From assembly GCA_001466705.2 (NCBI GenBank), contig LATX02000209.1, forward strand, positions 372,001-436,000: a stretch of 64,000 nt of DNA, read 5' to 3'. Source of the DNA: Moniliophthora roreri (lineage: Eukaryota; Basidiomycota; Agaricomycetes; Agaricales; Marasmiaceae). The notes below the pieces were generated by a model. The model did no database searches and was not told the DNA's origin. It saw only the letters and a program-made list of their open reading frames with translations. The translations under genes were made by a program, and so were the position numbers. This document shows positions 44,138 through 56,868 of this stretch, in pieces (the stretch's first letter is position 1; every line of letters begins with the position of its first letter).

Positions 44138-45678
44138 TCATGTATAGACTCATGGAAACTAATGCCCAGCTTCAACGCTGTTCAATCAATGGCTTACCGC
44201 TGAGCTTTTGATGTCATCCGAGACATTTCTCATGTCACCTACAGTCAAGGTGACCCGCACTGGTCCCTACATCCCATCATGTCAGCTTTGCAGGGGGAAT
44301 TTCCAAGCCGTCAAGACTAAATTTCAGCATACTAGTTTGGATACAAACCATTGCTGAACACTTAGTACAAATCATGCTGGTGAGCATTCTGAATTGAGAT
44401 GATCTTGCTTCTCAGATTATTGATTACATTTTCTTGCATCTGGAAATCATCTGGCCCCATCAAAACTGCAGATACACATCTCTCCAGGCTCATTCAACCC
44501 TGCACCCATAGCAAATCCTCAAGTTCTACAAGAGGTGATCATGTCCTATTGATTCCAGAATGCAGTAGTAAAAGACCAATCAACAGTGTTTTGGGGCCCT
44601 TTCAGCTCCCATAATTAGTGATACCTTGTACAGACACCTGCCTGAGCAACTGTAACCTGCTAGCTGACATTTAATTCCTAGACGTGGGAGCTCGTGATGT
44701 GTTCCAGTGTACTCAGATATTCATAACGAAGATAGCTGTGGAGGTGTTGAGTTGAGCACCAATATTGACCATAAGAATAACAGATATATAATAATGGTAG
44801 AGAAAATCATAAATGCCATTACTGAAGGTGTGTATCTTCCTAACTTAAGCCTCGTTGAGCGAGGGATTACCGAGAAAGTGCTGCAGACCATTGCCTCAGA
44901 CATCTCANTCATGTATAGACTCATGGAAACTAATGCCCAGCTTCAACGCTGTTCAATCAATGGCTTACCGCTGAGCTTTTGATGTCATCCGAGACATTTC
45001 TCATGTCACCTACAGTCAAGGTGACCCGCACTGGTCCCTACATCCCATCATGTCAGCTTTGCAGGGGGAATTTCCAAGCCGTCAAGACTAAATTTCAGCA
45101 TACTAGTTTGGATACAAACCATTGCTGAACACTTAGTACAAATCATGCTGGTGAGCATTCTGAATTGAGATGATCTTGCTTCTCAGATTATTGATTACAT
45201 TTTCTTGCATCTGGAAATCATCTGGCCCCATCAAAACTGCAGATACACATCTCTCCAGGCTCATTTGACCCTGCACCCGTAGCAAATCCTCAAGTTCTAC
45301 AAGAGGTGATCATGTCCTATTGATTCCAGAATGCAGTAGTAAAAGACCAATCAACAGTGTTTTGGGGCTCTTTCAGCTCCCATAATTAGTGATACCTTGT
45401 ACAGACACCTGCCTGAGCAACTGTAACCTGCTAGCTGACATTTAATTCCTAGACGTGGGAGCTCGTGATGTGTTCCAGTGTACTCAGATATTCATAACGA
45501 AGATAGCTGTGGAGGTGTTGAGTTGAGTGCCAATATCGACCGTAAGAATAACAGATATATGATAATGGTAGAGAAAATCATAAATGCCATTACTGAAGGT
45601 GTGTATCTTCCTAACTTAAGCCTCGTTGAGCGAGGGATTACCAAGAAAGTGCTGCAGACTATTGCCTTGGACATCTTG
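44138..45678 (+). repeat. near-identical 770-bp direct repeat across the N at 44908
   Basis: 44138-44907 repeats as 44909-45678 with only a few differences (for example CATTCAACCC versus CATTTGACCC). An N exactly at the junction marks two contig ends carrying the same element-internal sequence. Confidence 0.9.
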
Positions 45679-46855
45679 GGATCACACTCAAGACCCAAAG
45701 AAGTATTCACATACCGTCTTGTTTTCATTGCAACATCTTCAAACTGTGAATATAAGCTCAGTGAGTGCCAACAATTATTTAACAATAACATCTTGCTGAC
45801 TGAAAAGGTGAGAATTTTTGGCACTATAGATGGGCAGCTGCGTTAGCAGATCAACATCCGGCAATAAGGTGTCTTACTTACCATTCAACTGAAATAAATT
45901 TGAGGTGGACAAAAGTGATAAGAACTATCAGATACTGGTCATAGTGGCTTTATGAAGCAGTTCGGCCCCATCCCAAAGGATGTGGGGTGAGTAATTGGTA
46001 AGTTGTCGACTGTGGTGATGTGTGGTGATCACAGCGTGGTGATCATCTAGAAAAGTTTCTCCTACTTTGTTCCATCAACGCGCTATCCTAAACACTTAGA
46101 GAAATCACAAGGCTCTTCAAATTGTATTAACAGCATTGATGAATATAGACTAGTTGTGATATTTAAAGGTAGATTCACGGAGATTGAGTAAAAGCTTCGT
46201 GTTTGTTTGTACAACTTTAAATACAGAAAGTGCTATCGAAAAACAATCTGGAAATCAAGGCGATCAACTCGCTATGCTGGATAACAGTCATTTGGATCCA
46301 AAGCGAAATGTACATTGTGAACATATACAACCTACATATAGGATGTGAAGTACTATCGCAGAGACATGGAATGATTTACCATGCCCAAAACTGTGGCCAG
46401 CAGTCCTGACAGAGATGTTGCCGTAAATGAGAACTAGAACTATGAAAAGATCGGAAATCAGGAAAAAAAAACACCTACCATTCTCTATCACAGCATACGG
46501 TTGAACTCACTGAGGGAGGATTCTCCGAGCGAGAACACGAGTGTGTATCCATGACATCATAGAAATTGACCTGGGATCAATGCCCTGGAGGAGTCTGGCA
46601 TACTTAATGGTAAGATTTCAAGATGAGGAGATGAAACAGCTATCTGGATACATACCATATATGTTCCAGTCTTCGGACGGCCCTAGGAAACAGCTTGATC
46701 CACCTCTTGTTATGCTCGGCATCTATTCCCAGCTGAAACAGTATTAGTCCAATCAGAAGATAAGCTTAAGAGTATTCTATTTGATAGTTGCTTTAGAACA
46801 GCACTTGAGGGACTCACTTCTAGTCCAGACAGTACATGGACATTCCACCTAACAC

Positions 46856-47252
46856 CTCGGCGATAAATCCGGAAAGGGGAGGGGACACTGGATGGGCATC
46901 ATGGGCCCGAGGTGGCGGCATCATGGCGGTTTGATGTCAAGAGGCGGATGTTGATCTATATTTATGCAATTAATGGTCGGGACTCGGCGACGGGAACATG
47001 CGGTGATGGCGACGGCGACGAAAAGGAAATGATGATGATATCGATAGAACAGGAAGTGCCGGACTGAGAGGTCAGGAAGTTCAGCGAGAATTTCGACCTT
47101 GGAGTGAGCTCTTGGTGCAAAATTCAAATTACCAGAATTAATGATGGGTTTTAACGACGGGCGCCCTCTCAGCCCAAAAACTCTTCATATTTGATGCCGA
47201 GATAGGCGTAGCTTGCCATCAAACCCGTGGTATTTCTCGGGCACCATAGGTG
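46856..47252 (-). repeat. right terminal repeat of a second C copy
   Basis: Same sequence as 49308-49703 with scattered differences. The 314 bp before it (46541 on) are also repeated at 48994 on. After 47252 the flank is TTTTCCGTTCTG, not GAAAGTA, so this end belongs to a different insertion. Confidence 0.8.
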
Positions 47253-47754
47253 TTTTCCGTTCTGATCACATGTGCTCGAAGTATCTTTTTGGCCCTTGGG
47301 CAACGATGAAACGCTGTGCGGGTGGAGGATATGTGGAGTTTTGGTGGTAGTATTCGCAACAAGACTTGTGCACGACAGAAACGAAAAGAAAGTTGTTGGA
47401 GAGGTTTACAACATATGTAATACGATACGTCTGGCAGTCCTAGGGAAGCCCTCTCAATGAATCTAGAAAGATTCTCTGTCACAGTTCTTCGATTAAAATG
47501 TCCTCCCAAGTCCCTAGTATACAGTTCTTCATGAAAAATCTTCATCAGGCTTACAAATGCCTGAAAAACACCCATCCTCAACAACATACTCCTTCAAAAC
47601 CCAATACACTGACATTCTATTATCTTCACCAAGCAGCACACTCGAAAATCCTGCCACTCAAGTACTCCTTGACTGAACTGAACTCTCCTTTGTCTCTGCA
47701 TTTCACGTCACCTTACACGAGTTGAGTGTAAAGTACAAGAGCTTGTGGAGAACC

Positions 47755-48992
47755 TTGAAGGTTGTAGAAGAGCGATGTGCAGAGGAGTCAATATAAATTG
47801 AACTGAAGAATGTAGCTACATACATGTCTGCTTTTATACTACTCTAGAGGATAAGTTCTGTGGATAAATGGTGAAACCTAGTAAGCTATGGATGTAAGCT
47901 ACTGAATACTTGTGAGAGAAAGTATCCAAGACTAATGTGTCTTAGTGAGACACCATGTGGTTGCAGGTAGGTAGAAGAAGGTATACATGTGTACTACATG
48001 AGTTCTACTGTATTGTACATGGGGTTACAATACTCCTACTGGACAATAAAGCACTCCTTTAAACTGTGGAGTGTGTCATACACATTGTTTCAATGTGGCA
48101 CAGTTGATCACAGATGCAAGTAATACAATAACTAATCTAACTAGATTTGTATAGTACAGGTACTGTGCTTCAACACTCCCCCTTACTAAGTTTGTGATAA
48201 ACTTTAGTAATGATAGAGTTAGATGGAGGAATCAGTCTTGTAGAATGTAAGACCAAGATGTTCTCTGTGGTGTTGAAATTTGTCCCAGGGTAAGTTCTTT
48301 GTCATAAGATCTGTGGGTTGTTGATTTGTCAGGATGAAGAACACTTCTACTTTCTTCCTGGCAATGCATTCTTGGATATGGTGATATTTAATATCAATGT
48401 GCTTTGTTCATTTTTCAGTAACTTGGTTTTTACTAATGAAGATAGCATCTTGATTATCACTAAGCAATGGTAAATTGCTAATAGGATATTTCATTTCAGA
48501 GAATAAGTTTATTATCCATTTGATTTGTCTAGCACAATCAGATAAAGCCATACATTCAGCTTCAGTACTGGATAATGCTATGGATTTCTGTTTCTGTGAA
48601 ACCCAGAAGACTGGAGCACAAACGAAGTTAATAAGATAACCAGTTTGTGAGACTCTAGTGTCTTCATCTGTAGCCCAATCAGAGTTGGCACATGCTATGA
48701 AACCTTGTTCTCCTGACTTATCTTTGTAAGTGAGGGAATATTTACAGGTTCCAATTAGGTATTGAATAATGTATTTTGCTTTGTTGAGATGTTTCTGAGT
48801 AGGATTAGTCCCATACTGTGAAAGTTTGATGACCAGGAAAGTGATATCTGGTCAAGTACCTAAGCATAGGTATAGAAGTAATCTGATCACTGATTGAAAT
48901 TGGGATCTAATTGTAGAGTTCAATTCTCCTTTATTTGCTGTAGGTTTGTAACCAGCAGGTAGTGGAGTATGAGTACTATTGGCATTTTCCAT
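47755..48992 (-). mobile_element. Ty1/copia retrotransposon 3' fragment
   Basis: On the minus strand the Pol C-terminus is readable from 48992 down: an RNase H region with SDWATDEDTRVSQTGYL, then SIALSSTEAECMALSDCARQ, and the terminal HIDIKYHHIQECI / LTNQQPTDLMTKNLPW. It is followed by a polypurine tract AGTAAGGGGGAG and an LTR beginning TGTTGAAGCACAG at 48175. The LTR's inner end is unclear, near 47755. TGA codons stand where Arg (CGA) is expected in GTRPDIT and before KHIDIKYH, so it is dead. The 5' part is missing because the contig ends at the N at 48993. Confidence 0.88.
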
Positions 48993-49307
48993 NGCGTATC
49001 CATGACATCATAGAAATTGACCCAGGATCAATGCCCTGGAGGAGTCTGGCATACTTAATGGTAAGATTTCAAGATAAGGAGACGAAACAGCTATCTGGAT
49101 ACGTACCATATACGTTCCAGTCTTCGGACGGCCCTAGGAAACAGCTTGATCCACCTCTTGTTATGCTCGGCATCTATTCCCAGCTGAAACAGTATTAGTC
49201 CAATCAGAAGATAAGCTTAAGAGTATTCTATTTGATAGTTGCTTTAGAACAGCACTTGAGGGACTCACTTCTAGTCCAGACAGTGCATGGACATTCCACC
49301 TAACACC

Positions 49308-49703
49308 TCGGCAATAAATCCGGAAAGGGGAGGGGACACTGGATGGGCATCATGGGCCCGAGGTGGCGGCATCATGGCGGTTTGATGTCAAGAGGCGGAT
49401 GTTGATCTATATTTATGCAATTAATGGTCGGGACTCAGCAACGGGAACATGCAGTGATGGCGACAGCAACGAAAAGGAAACGATGACGATATCGATAGAA
49501 CGGGAAATGCCAGACTGAGAGGTCAGGAAGTTCAGCGAGAATTTCGACCTTGGAGTGAGCTCTCAGTGCAAAATTCAAATTACCAGAATTAATGATGGGT
49601 TTTAACGACGGGCGCCCTCTCAGCCCAAAAACTCTTCATATTTGATGCCGAGATAGGCGTAGCTTGCCATCAAACCCATGGTATTTCTCGGGCACCATAG
49701 GTG
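49308..49703 (-). repeat. right terminal inverted repeat of element C
   Basis: Ends in GGCACCATAGGTG at 49703, directly followed by the target duplication GAAAGTA that matches 43477-43483. Confidence 0.85.
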
Positions 49704-49710
49704 GAAAGTA

Positions 49711-51125
49711 TCCCGCTCAATGCTCACATTTCAAAGTATTGTACTCAATGTGCGAACCGATGTAACAGGAATGCAAAGATATATTACTTCTTGCTGTCAT
49801 GGAGGTATTGGAAGTAACGGAACGATAATCGGGATCCAGGCGGAGTGGTTTATGCAGCTGATTAGCAACATTTACTACTGGTGCTGTCACTCCATGTTCG
49901 AGTTTGGGTGGTCTCATGCGATTGTTGTGAACTTCAACTTTTTTTGTCTTACTCCCCCCATGGCTGTGATTATTCAAAATGCACTGATTATTATAATTCA
50001 GCCGATATATAGGCAGCTGGAAAAACAAACTTGCACCATTAAAATCAGAAGGTTGGTATGCTCGGAGACCGGTCACTGGCTCACATTTCAGCTGGTTTCA
50101 TCGCAGTTCAAAGGGATTGTGAATCTTTCAGTCAGCGGTACGTCGGTTGGCTCGTGTGGAAACTATAAGGGGCTGGGTTCCAGACGACTCAATTGCAACT
50201 TATAATTCGGACTTCCACAAATTGTGCGTCGACAAGTTCACACACCATCTGTACCTTTCACGTAAATCATCCGTATCTTTCACGTACACCATCCATATAC
50301 TTCACGCACGCATTCCCTTATTCTTCCGTATCTCTTATATACAGCTACCACTGATATACTGAATTGCTGCTGCCTGTGACTAGATTCCTTAAGAGCTGCC
50401 TCACCTCATCCAAACAGCTTGATCATACGCATTGTTTCCTCTGAGAATGACTTGGAAACAAGTCAAGAACACAGATCCCTCAGATACAAACTTAACTTCC
50501 AACACGCCGATGCATGCAAGTGAAACACGCCAATGATCAATAAATTCGCAGTACATTCATGTCACAGAGAGTGCGTCGCTCCATCAAAATACGTTGATGG
50601 AACACGATTCCAGCGATGGAGTACAATTTCTGATGAAATATGTCATCATAAAAAAGGCCTGCTGAGTTTCTCTGACTGTTGGATATGAATGCTGAGTGCT
50701 AAAAGTTAAACCTGCGATAAGCCAGAAAGGTCAACTTGAAGAGACTCACGGAGGCCGCGCGACGTCGATGGGCCAAGCGCCCAAGTCTTTCCTCACAAAC
50801 CCTGCTCTCTTGATTCCCCCATTAATGGGTTCGATTGCCAAATCTTGGTAATGATGATTCCTATGCACATCCCGGTCTGATTCGCTCCATCGCGTCTCTC
50901 AACGACGGCCCAATACTTATAGGAGGTAATCGGCGTCGATACTGCTGAACAGTGAAGATCGCGTTAAAAGATTGATTAGAGGTGAGTAGAGATTTATTTA
51001 TTTATTTTTTCATTATGCTTATACACGATAAAAACACAATGATATTTGAATGTAGAGGCATTAGCGAGGGGCCGGGTCAAGCACAGAGAACATGAACAGG
51101 CACCGAATAGGGGAGGGAACTGCAA
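49711..51125. other. host flank of element C, no gene resolved
   Basis: No supported gene; a 175-codon forward frame from 49678 begins inside element C and is rejected. About 22-bp units resembling CCATCCGTATCTTTCACGTA occur three times at 50245-50315. The part 50700-50830 is a diverged copy of 53500-53640. Confidence 0.4.
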
Positions 51126-51491
51126 TCAGTTTGTGCGCGACAACACCTTAGCCCCTTCCTTCCCGCGTTCAAACTGAATCGTGACACATTCGCAGTTCAG
51201 GGTGATACTTCTGCATCCTGAGCGTGGCACTGCGATTATCAAATATGATGTTTCTCCAAGTTCGTGGAGGATGTTGTCAGGTCCTAGGTCATACAGCAGA
51301 TTACAGTTTAGACCTCGAGAGAACGTAGAGGTGCAGGAAGCGACCTTGTCATGACCGGCATTGAACGTCCGGTCTGCGATGATTGAATTTTTGTCAGGGT
51401 CAAGCAACTTCTCAGAGCCCAGCAGCTGAATCCTTCGTCCTATCAGATAGCTAAAACTTTTCTGTGAATAAAGATCACTTACCATTTTCAC
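51126..51491 (-). CDS. hypothetical protein, possibly small and cysteine-bearing
   Basis: Minus-strand frame of 121 codons ending at 51126, with pieces NAGHDKVASCTSTFSRGLNC, DLGPDNILHELGETSYLIIA and NCECVTIQFERGKEG. An intron-like GTAAGT...CACAG near 51483-51463 may join an upstream exon. The even spread of Cys and beta-strand-like segments suggests real coding, but I recognise no family and no signal peptide was found. Confidence 0.35.
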   Translation of the reverse strand: MKMVSDLYSQKSFSYLIGRRIQLLGSEKLLDPDKNSIIADRTFNAGHDKVASCTSTFSRGLNCNLLYDLGPDNILHELGETSYLIIAVPRSGCRSITLNCECVTIQFERGKEGAKVLSRTN

Positions 51492-52247
51492 AACATTGTC
51501 TATCCATCATTCATGACCGTGGTTTTGAGAGAGCAATTGTGGGAAAGCGCATTCGGCGCGGCTTGAACTCAACCGCGACGTCTCACCAACAAATTCTCAA
51601 AAAGTGAAATCAGAACCTGTCTGCGTCTCTCCCAGACGATATCCATTCTCAACGTCTCATCTCCCGCAGCCTTGGATCCGCAGACGACGTACAAACGCCA
51701 ACCTAAAGCCAAACCATCTGGATCTTGAGCAAAATTTACGCTCCTCTGAGGCTATCCTGAATTGAAACTACAAGATCACCTCAAATTCGTCTTTTAGGAT
51801 GATAGTTTTGGTGGTTGGAAACGGGAAATTATTCACAACGTTCTATGGGAGGGTGTAACGTTGGTTTTGGAGGCCGCAAAGCCCAATGTGTGCGTTATCT
51901 CTCTTTTCTTCTTTCTTCATCCGCTCATTACGGTCATCGGGGCAGCGTATTTATCTAGTGAGGTTGCGAATGATTGTGCTGGCCTAGGGGAGAGTAGGCA
52001 GCGTACGGGCTTCATGGTCGACTACGGACCTAATCATAAATCCTTCGGAACACGGAACCTTTACCAATGTCGGTCATACACAGATCTGATATGCAACGTG
52101 CGCCTCCCTCGCTTTTCCCTCTTTACCCTAATTCCAAATAGTACACCAACAGCATACCCGCCCTCTGCGTTAAACGCATTATCCCTCGTGCATGACGCCA
52201 TGATCGGGGATGCATATGAAATTTCAACTCAAACGTTCATCTCAATA
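51492..52247. other. intergenic, includes 5' flank of GST copy 3
   Basis: 52180-52247 matches the promoter end of the intact GST (ATGAAATTTCAACTCAAAC...). The TATA box of the intact gene is not preserved: the equivalent stretch reads GGGATGCATATG. Elsewhere nothing is resolved. Confidence 0.45.
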
Positions 52248-53078
52248 ATGTCCAAGCCTATTCTCTATACCTTCGGCGAATCTGTCTGGGCAGCACGTGT
52301 GTTTTTGACTTTTCTTGCACTGCTAATTGCTCAGTGCTGACTTCTCCTGCAGCTCCTGAACTGGCTGTACGAGCATTTCAACTCATGGTGCACTAGCTGT
52401 CGATTTAGACGTCTCCATTGTCGAACTATACCCGGATGGTACTATTGACACGAAAGTAGTCAAACGAGAAATTTAGTCCGAAGTTCATTAAGCTGGTGCG
52501 TCTCTGCATACTTTTGGTTCATTCACACCGCCGATCTAGTATCTCAGAAAACCAAATGTGACGTGCCAACCCTGGAAGCTGACGGAAAGGCTTACACCAG
52601 CACCAAGCATGTTACCCCCTACCTTGTCGAAAACGCATCGTGGCCAGTGAATAGAGGAACCTCTCTCTCATCAATACTATCCATGGAAGACGAGCTCGAC
52701 CCGAATTTTACAGCTTCTTGTCTTGTAACGACGAAGAATTGAAGGCTAAAGGCATTGGATCGTGCGTAACATTTACCTTCAACTGTTGCTTCATATCACT
52801 CAACCACTGTCTGAGGCCAAGACGTCTTGAAGTTGAACAAATTCTCCACCGCGCCCGAAGCCACGCCCTTCAAAACCTTTTACGAAGGTTGATTGCTGTC
52901 CATGGTGGCTTGCTCGGTGTATATAAGGGCGAGGCTGCTGTGATTGTCGTTCCTCTGGGTGCTCAGACAAGTGAGGAGGTAGCACAAGCAGTTGAGAGGC
53001 CTTATAGAACGGCGTTGCCGGAGAAAGCGCACTGGAAGGCTTGGGCGTCGAGGGCTTTATGCTTTGGGTCTTTACTAG
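52248..53078 (+). pseudogene. glutathione S-transferase relic, copy 3
   Basis: Exon 1 is intact (MSKPILYTFGESVWAA) with a GTGTGT donor. Later exons align to 30658-31560 but carry breaks: loss of part of the GENFNPSF segment near 52465, a frameshift near 52700, and a large deletion between 52940 and 52950 that removes the FIGGEEP helix region. The C-terminal KAHWKAWASRAL-like piece reaches a stop at 53076-53078. Not functional as read. Confidence 0.85.
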
Positions 53079-53848
53079 GTGTATAATGGCATCTTGTGAA
53101 ATATTGTGTACTGGGTATTGATCTGTGTAACCTTTATTCTATTCAGGTTGCGAGTAACTACTCAGCATGTTGTGAGCCTGAGGTACGAGATAGGACACAC
53201 AGCCGGCGTTCCGTCTGCTGTCGTCTCCTGTCCCGGGTCAGAAAACCATCGTGCCAATTTTCATGAGCGACTTCCGTCGACTCGGAAGATTCAGTCTGCA
53301 ATGACACTTTCGGGCAGTCTTCGTTGAAGGAGAGAGATTGAGACTCGGGAACAGAGAACAAAGGCAAAGCGCTTCCAAGTCCTCAAGTGACGTACATTAA
53401 TTGACGAATTGACCGGTGATCAAAGCGATACGGGGGAACATCAAGGACAATGTTTTCAAGGTAGAAGCTGGCCAGTATAAGCTTGCTGAGCCCTGAATGC
53501 TGCTTGAACCTGCGGTGGAGGAAAGCCTGGACGTGGAAAGGCCCAGAAACACGTGGAGGCCGCGCGACTGTCGACGAGCCAAGCGTTCAAGTTTCTCTCA
53601 CAGATCCCGCTTTCGTCTTGATTTCCTCCATTGGATGCTTTTGTTCAAGGTGACCTCTTTATTCTCTTATCGTTAATTCGGCTGACATGGACCTACAGTT
53701 GCAACCAGCAATGAGGCCATCGCGTGCACCTCACCGATCAATGATCCCTTTACTCTGCGGACTGGCATGTTGCTGAACACATTGCACATTGAGATGCCTC
53801 AAATCCATCGATCATCTCTTTTCGCCCACTATCTCGAATCTGTTCTAC
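53079..53848. other. 3' flank of GST copy 3 and upstream of NACHT relic
   Basis: 53080-53440 is a diverged copy of the 3' flank of the intact GST (31640-32050). 53500-53640 repeats at 50740-50830. No gene seen. Confidence 0.45.
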
Positions 53849-56491
53849 ATGTCTCCACAACACCGTCCCTTCCCAATTTCATGCTCTTCCAGCGATAAAC
53901 ACTTTTCTAACGACGATGACTCGACGTCAGCGCGATCCGCAGGCTACTCGAGGAACAAGTATGATACCGTGAATATAGGCTCATATAATACGACGAATAA
54001 TGGCTGTCATATTGGTTCGTCTCCATTTATGCCTGCTGTTGTCACCGTCTCATTTCGTAGGAGACATGTACTACATCCAGCGGCACGAGTCTGGTGCGTG
54101 TCACTCTGTTACCTTCATTGCAATCATGAATGACAGTTTCATTTATTCAACAGATGTCATCGAAACCAAGTTGATAAACTTGCTCAGAGAGTATACCGCT
54201 CTCAAAGCTGCGTACAACTCCGGCTCCCGAGAACCTCACCCCGAAATCTACCCAGATATCCGAGTTGATGTCTTGAACCGTATACGGGACTGGATCACGA
54301 AGCCAAACCTCGAGAAGGACGACAATATCTTCATCTTGCACGGTCCTATTGGGGTTAGCAAATCCGCTATAGCACAGGCGATCTCGACGGAATATGGCAA
54401 TTACAAGAAGCTTGCCGCGAGCTTCTTCTTTTGGCGAAACGATCATGACAGAAACAATCTCCGTACCTTCGTGCCCACCCTTGCGTACCAAATCGCCCAA
54501 TGCAAGCCTCTAGCTCCACTTCTAAAGAAGCATATTGCCCAGGCAGTAGAGGATGATGCGTTACTTCGGAATTTGAAGATCCAATTCCGTGAGTTGGTCG
54601 TGAATCCGTGCTTGCAGGTACCTTCCAGCAAATGGGCCGATCTTCCAAGACTTATGGTGGTCGATGGGGTATCGATGAATGCGAGGAAGAAGAGGATGCC
54701 GAGCGTATCATGTCCCTCCTCTGGGAAGCAGTCACTTCCCATTCCGCATTCTCATTTCTACCCGTTCGGAATGTCATATACCCCGCGATGCTAACCGGCT
54801 ATACGTGGAGCACGTTGGCAACCCCAAGGACAAACAGTCCTGACCGGAGGTCATTCCCTACGTCATTTCTTCCATATGGATGCGCTGTATCGACGGATCA
54901 TAGCGGAGTTTGTGGAGAAGGTGAAGGAGGCTGAGGTGGAGAAGTGCAGTAAACTTATTTTGAGTCTGGTGTTGACTCCTCCCTTGTTCGTCAACGAGGC
55001 AAAAGAACCAGGTCTCCAGGGAGAGCGTCTGACCGTGTATCGACGGCAGAACATCCTTTCCCACCGAACCCCATGGCTTCTCGGCCAGTATCTTGGGTTA
55101 GATCCGGAGGTGATCAGAGCACGATTGCCCGGACTGGACTCGGTGTTGTTGATACCGCAGCCCAAAGATCGCAACTCCAACTACCCTGACCACGAATCTA
55201 TCAGAATCCGTCATACATCTTTTGTGGATTTTCTAGCGGACGGAACGCGTTCGGGGGTGCCTGATATCAGAAGATTGAGCGATGGGGAAGTTCATAGCCT
55301 CCTTGCACAAGCTCTGATTCGGAGGCTCATGACTTTCTGCTCGCAACACAACACCGACGAAGCCTTCACCGAACCCCAGTTCAGGTTCAGATAATTCTAG
55401 GGCATATACTTTGGAGGCGCACGCACTGAATTACTGGTACCATCACTACTCTCATTCAGTGTATTCCGACGATCTCGTGTCTACCCTAGACCAATTGGAT
55501 CCATACGCGTATTTGGCGACAGCACTACGGATGGATAATCTACATGCTTACTATAACCCGAAGCGATATAAGCGACGACATCAGTTGGTCTGGGAAAGGC
55601 CGTATATACTTCGCAATGCCTTTGAATGGATCAAGGTGCGTTACCTGTGACATCGGTGCAAGATTTGGACTGACTTTAATTTATCCCCAGTCAAGTGAAT
55701 ACACTTTTTCAAGACACCCAAAGACCTTCATCTCGAAATGCCATTCTCTCTTTTCGGATGGTTTCCACCTGGTGCCGATTGGAAAAGTTGACATGGATGA
55801 TCTAGTCTTTCTCAAAGTGATGCTCGACTTTTTTCGGTCAGCTGCGAAAGCAGAGGACAATATAAGAGGGTCTCTTTGGGAGTATTGCAAGCAGAAACTG
55901 GTTCCGCGTTACCAGCAGCGTCTAGGAGACAGCCTCTTGAAGTACAGTGTGAGGGTCGTCGCTAGTGCGACGAGCTTGCAAGACGTCATCCTCGGGCATT
56001 AGGATGAATTCTTGACTGGATGTATTACCCACATGAAGAAACTCAAATCGAGTACCTTGCTGGTTGCACTCACGCCGACACATTCCACTTCCAACTCGTT
56101 CCTACCGTCATCTACTCTCGTATCCCTGGGAACGATCAACTCCCTGACGTCTAGTTCGTCGCCCCAATTCACATCTTCTCAAAGTACTGCAGACGGGGAT
56201 CCAATAATCGCGGGGAAAAGACAAGAGAGGACTCGTTCGACAAGCGCGATTGAGCTAGTCTCTCATCGTGAAATTGGCTGTGCAGTGGACGAAAGGAATA
56301 TACTTGAACCGGGTATCCGAAGGATTCGACGACCTAGTTTGCGGGCTCTGCAGGCTCGAGGACGTATTGGGTTCAAAGTTGGCGGTTTGAAGGTACCTCC
56401 GACGAAGCGCAGGAGAACTTCTCGATTGGGGGGTCGTTCTGCGAATGGACGCTGCGTATATTCAAGAGGCGAATGCAGGTGGATAGTTTAA
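53849..56491 (+). pseudogene. second NACHT STAND gene, decayed
   Basis: Exons 53849-54014, 54061-54093 and 54154 onward join in phase: an N-terminus ending SYNTTNNGCHIGDMYYIQRH (compare NNYYGIG in the other NACHT protein), VLNRIRDWITKPN, then a P-loop HGPIGVSKSAIAQAI in which the Gly before Lys is Ser. Walker B (LMVVDG) is broken by two extra G in the run 54666-54669; the frame resumes as IDECEEEEDAERIMSLLWEA. About 110 residues present in the intact NACHT protein are missing before MDALYRRIIAEF. Further breaks occur near 55390. The end carries VPPTKRRRTSR, matching the basic tail of the intact paralogue. It cannot yield a full STAND protein. Confidence 0.8.
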
Positions 56492-56868
56492 CCGACTGGC
56501 GCTTAGTGTAAAAGGAACAGGCAAATGGATTAGATGTTTTCGAAGGTGCATTTCTTACCGAGTCAGTCTGATATGGTGGAGCCCAGGTGGAGCACGAGCG
56601 CTGCATTATAGAATACTGTACTCTACCCTTTATTAGTATCGGGTTTACACGCTCGTATTATAATACGAAGTCTAAACCAGTTTGCGTTTTCAGAAGGAGT
56701 AAAGGGTATAAGTATAGAGTATGTGGTGTTCCTACAAGTATTAGTATCGGATCCAGGACTTATACAACAGTACCAAGTTTGTAAACCTCAAAACAGTAAA
56801 AAAAAATCATGTAAGTAAAGAACAATGGAGGTACAGAATGGTTTCGACAAGAACCTTTTAGTACGCCC
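56492..56868. other. short intergenic spacer
   Basis: AT-rich between the NACHT relic and the NLP gene; no gene or repeat seen. Contains the probable 3' end of the NLP transcript. Confidence 0.5.

Larger units (their letters stand above)
43484..49703. mobile_element. family C element with ~395-bp terminal inverted repeats
   Basis: The left end begins CACCTATGGTGCCCGAGAAA at 43484; the right end is its inverse, finishing at 49703. The 7-bp sequence GAAAGTA stands on both sides (43477-43483 and 49704-49710), a target-site duplication. The inner part contains reading frames (for example 45478-45846, VEKIINAITEGVYLPNLSL) with no family I know. Two Ns (44908, 48993) break it, and a second right end of the same family at 47252 is followed by unrelated DNA. 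Bases 44909-48992 therefore probably come from another copy of C with its own flank. Confidence 0.7.

Noticed and set aside
49678..50205. 175-codon forward frame
   Set aside because: Starts inside the terminal repeat of element C and runs across the target duplication into host DNA, so it cannot be an old gene.
50820..50850. tRNA-like GGGTTCGATTGCC
   Set aside because: Only a B-box-like string; no A-box or acceptor pairing at the right distance.
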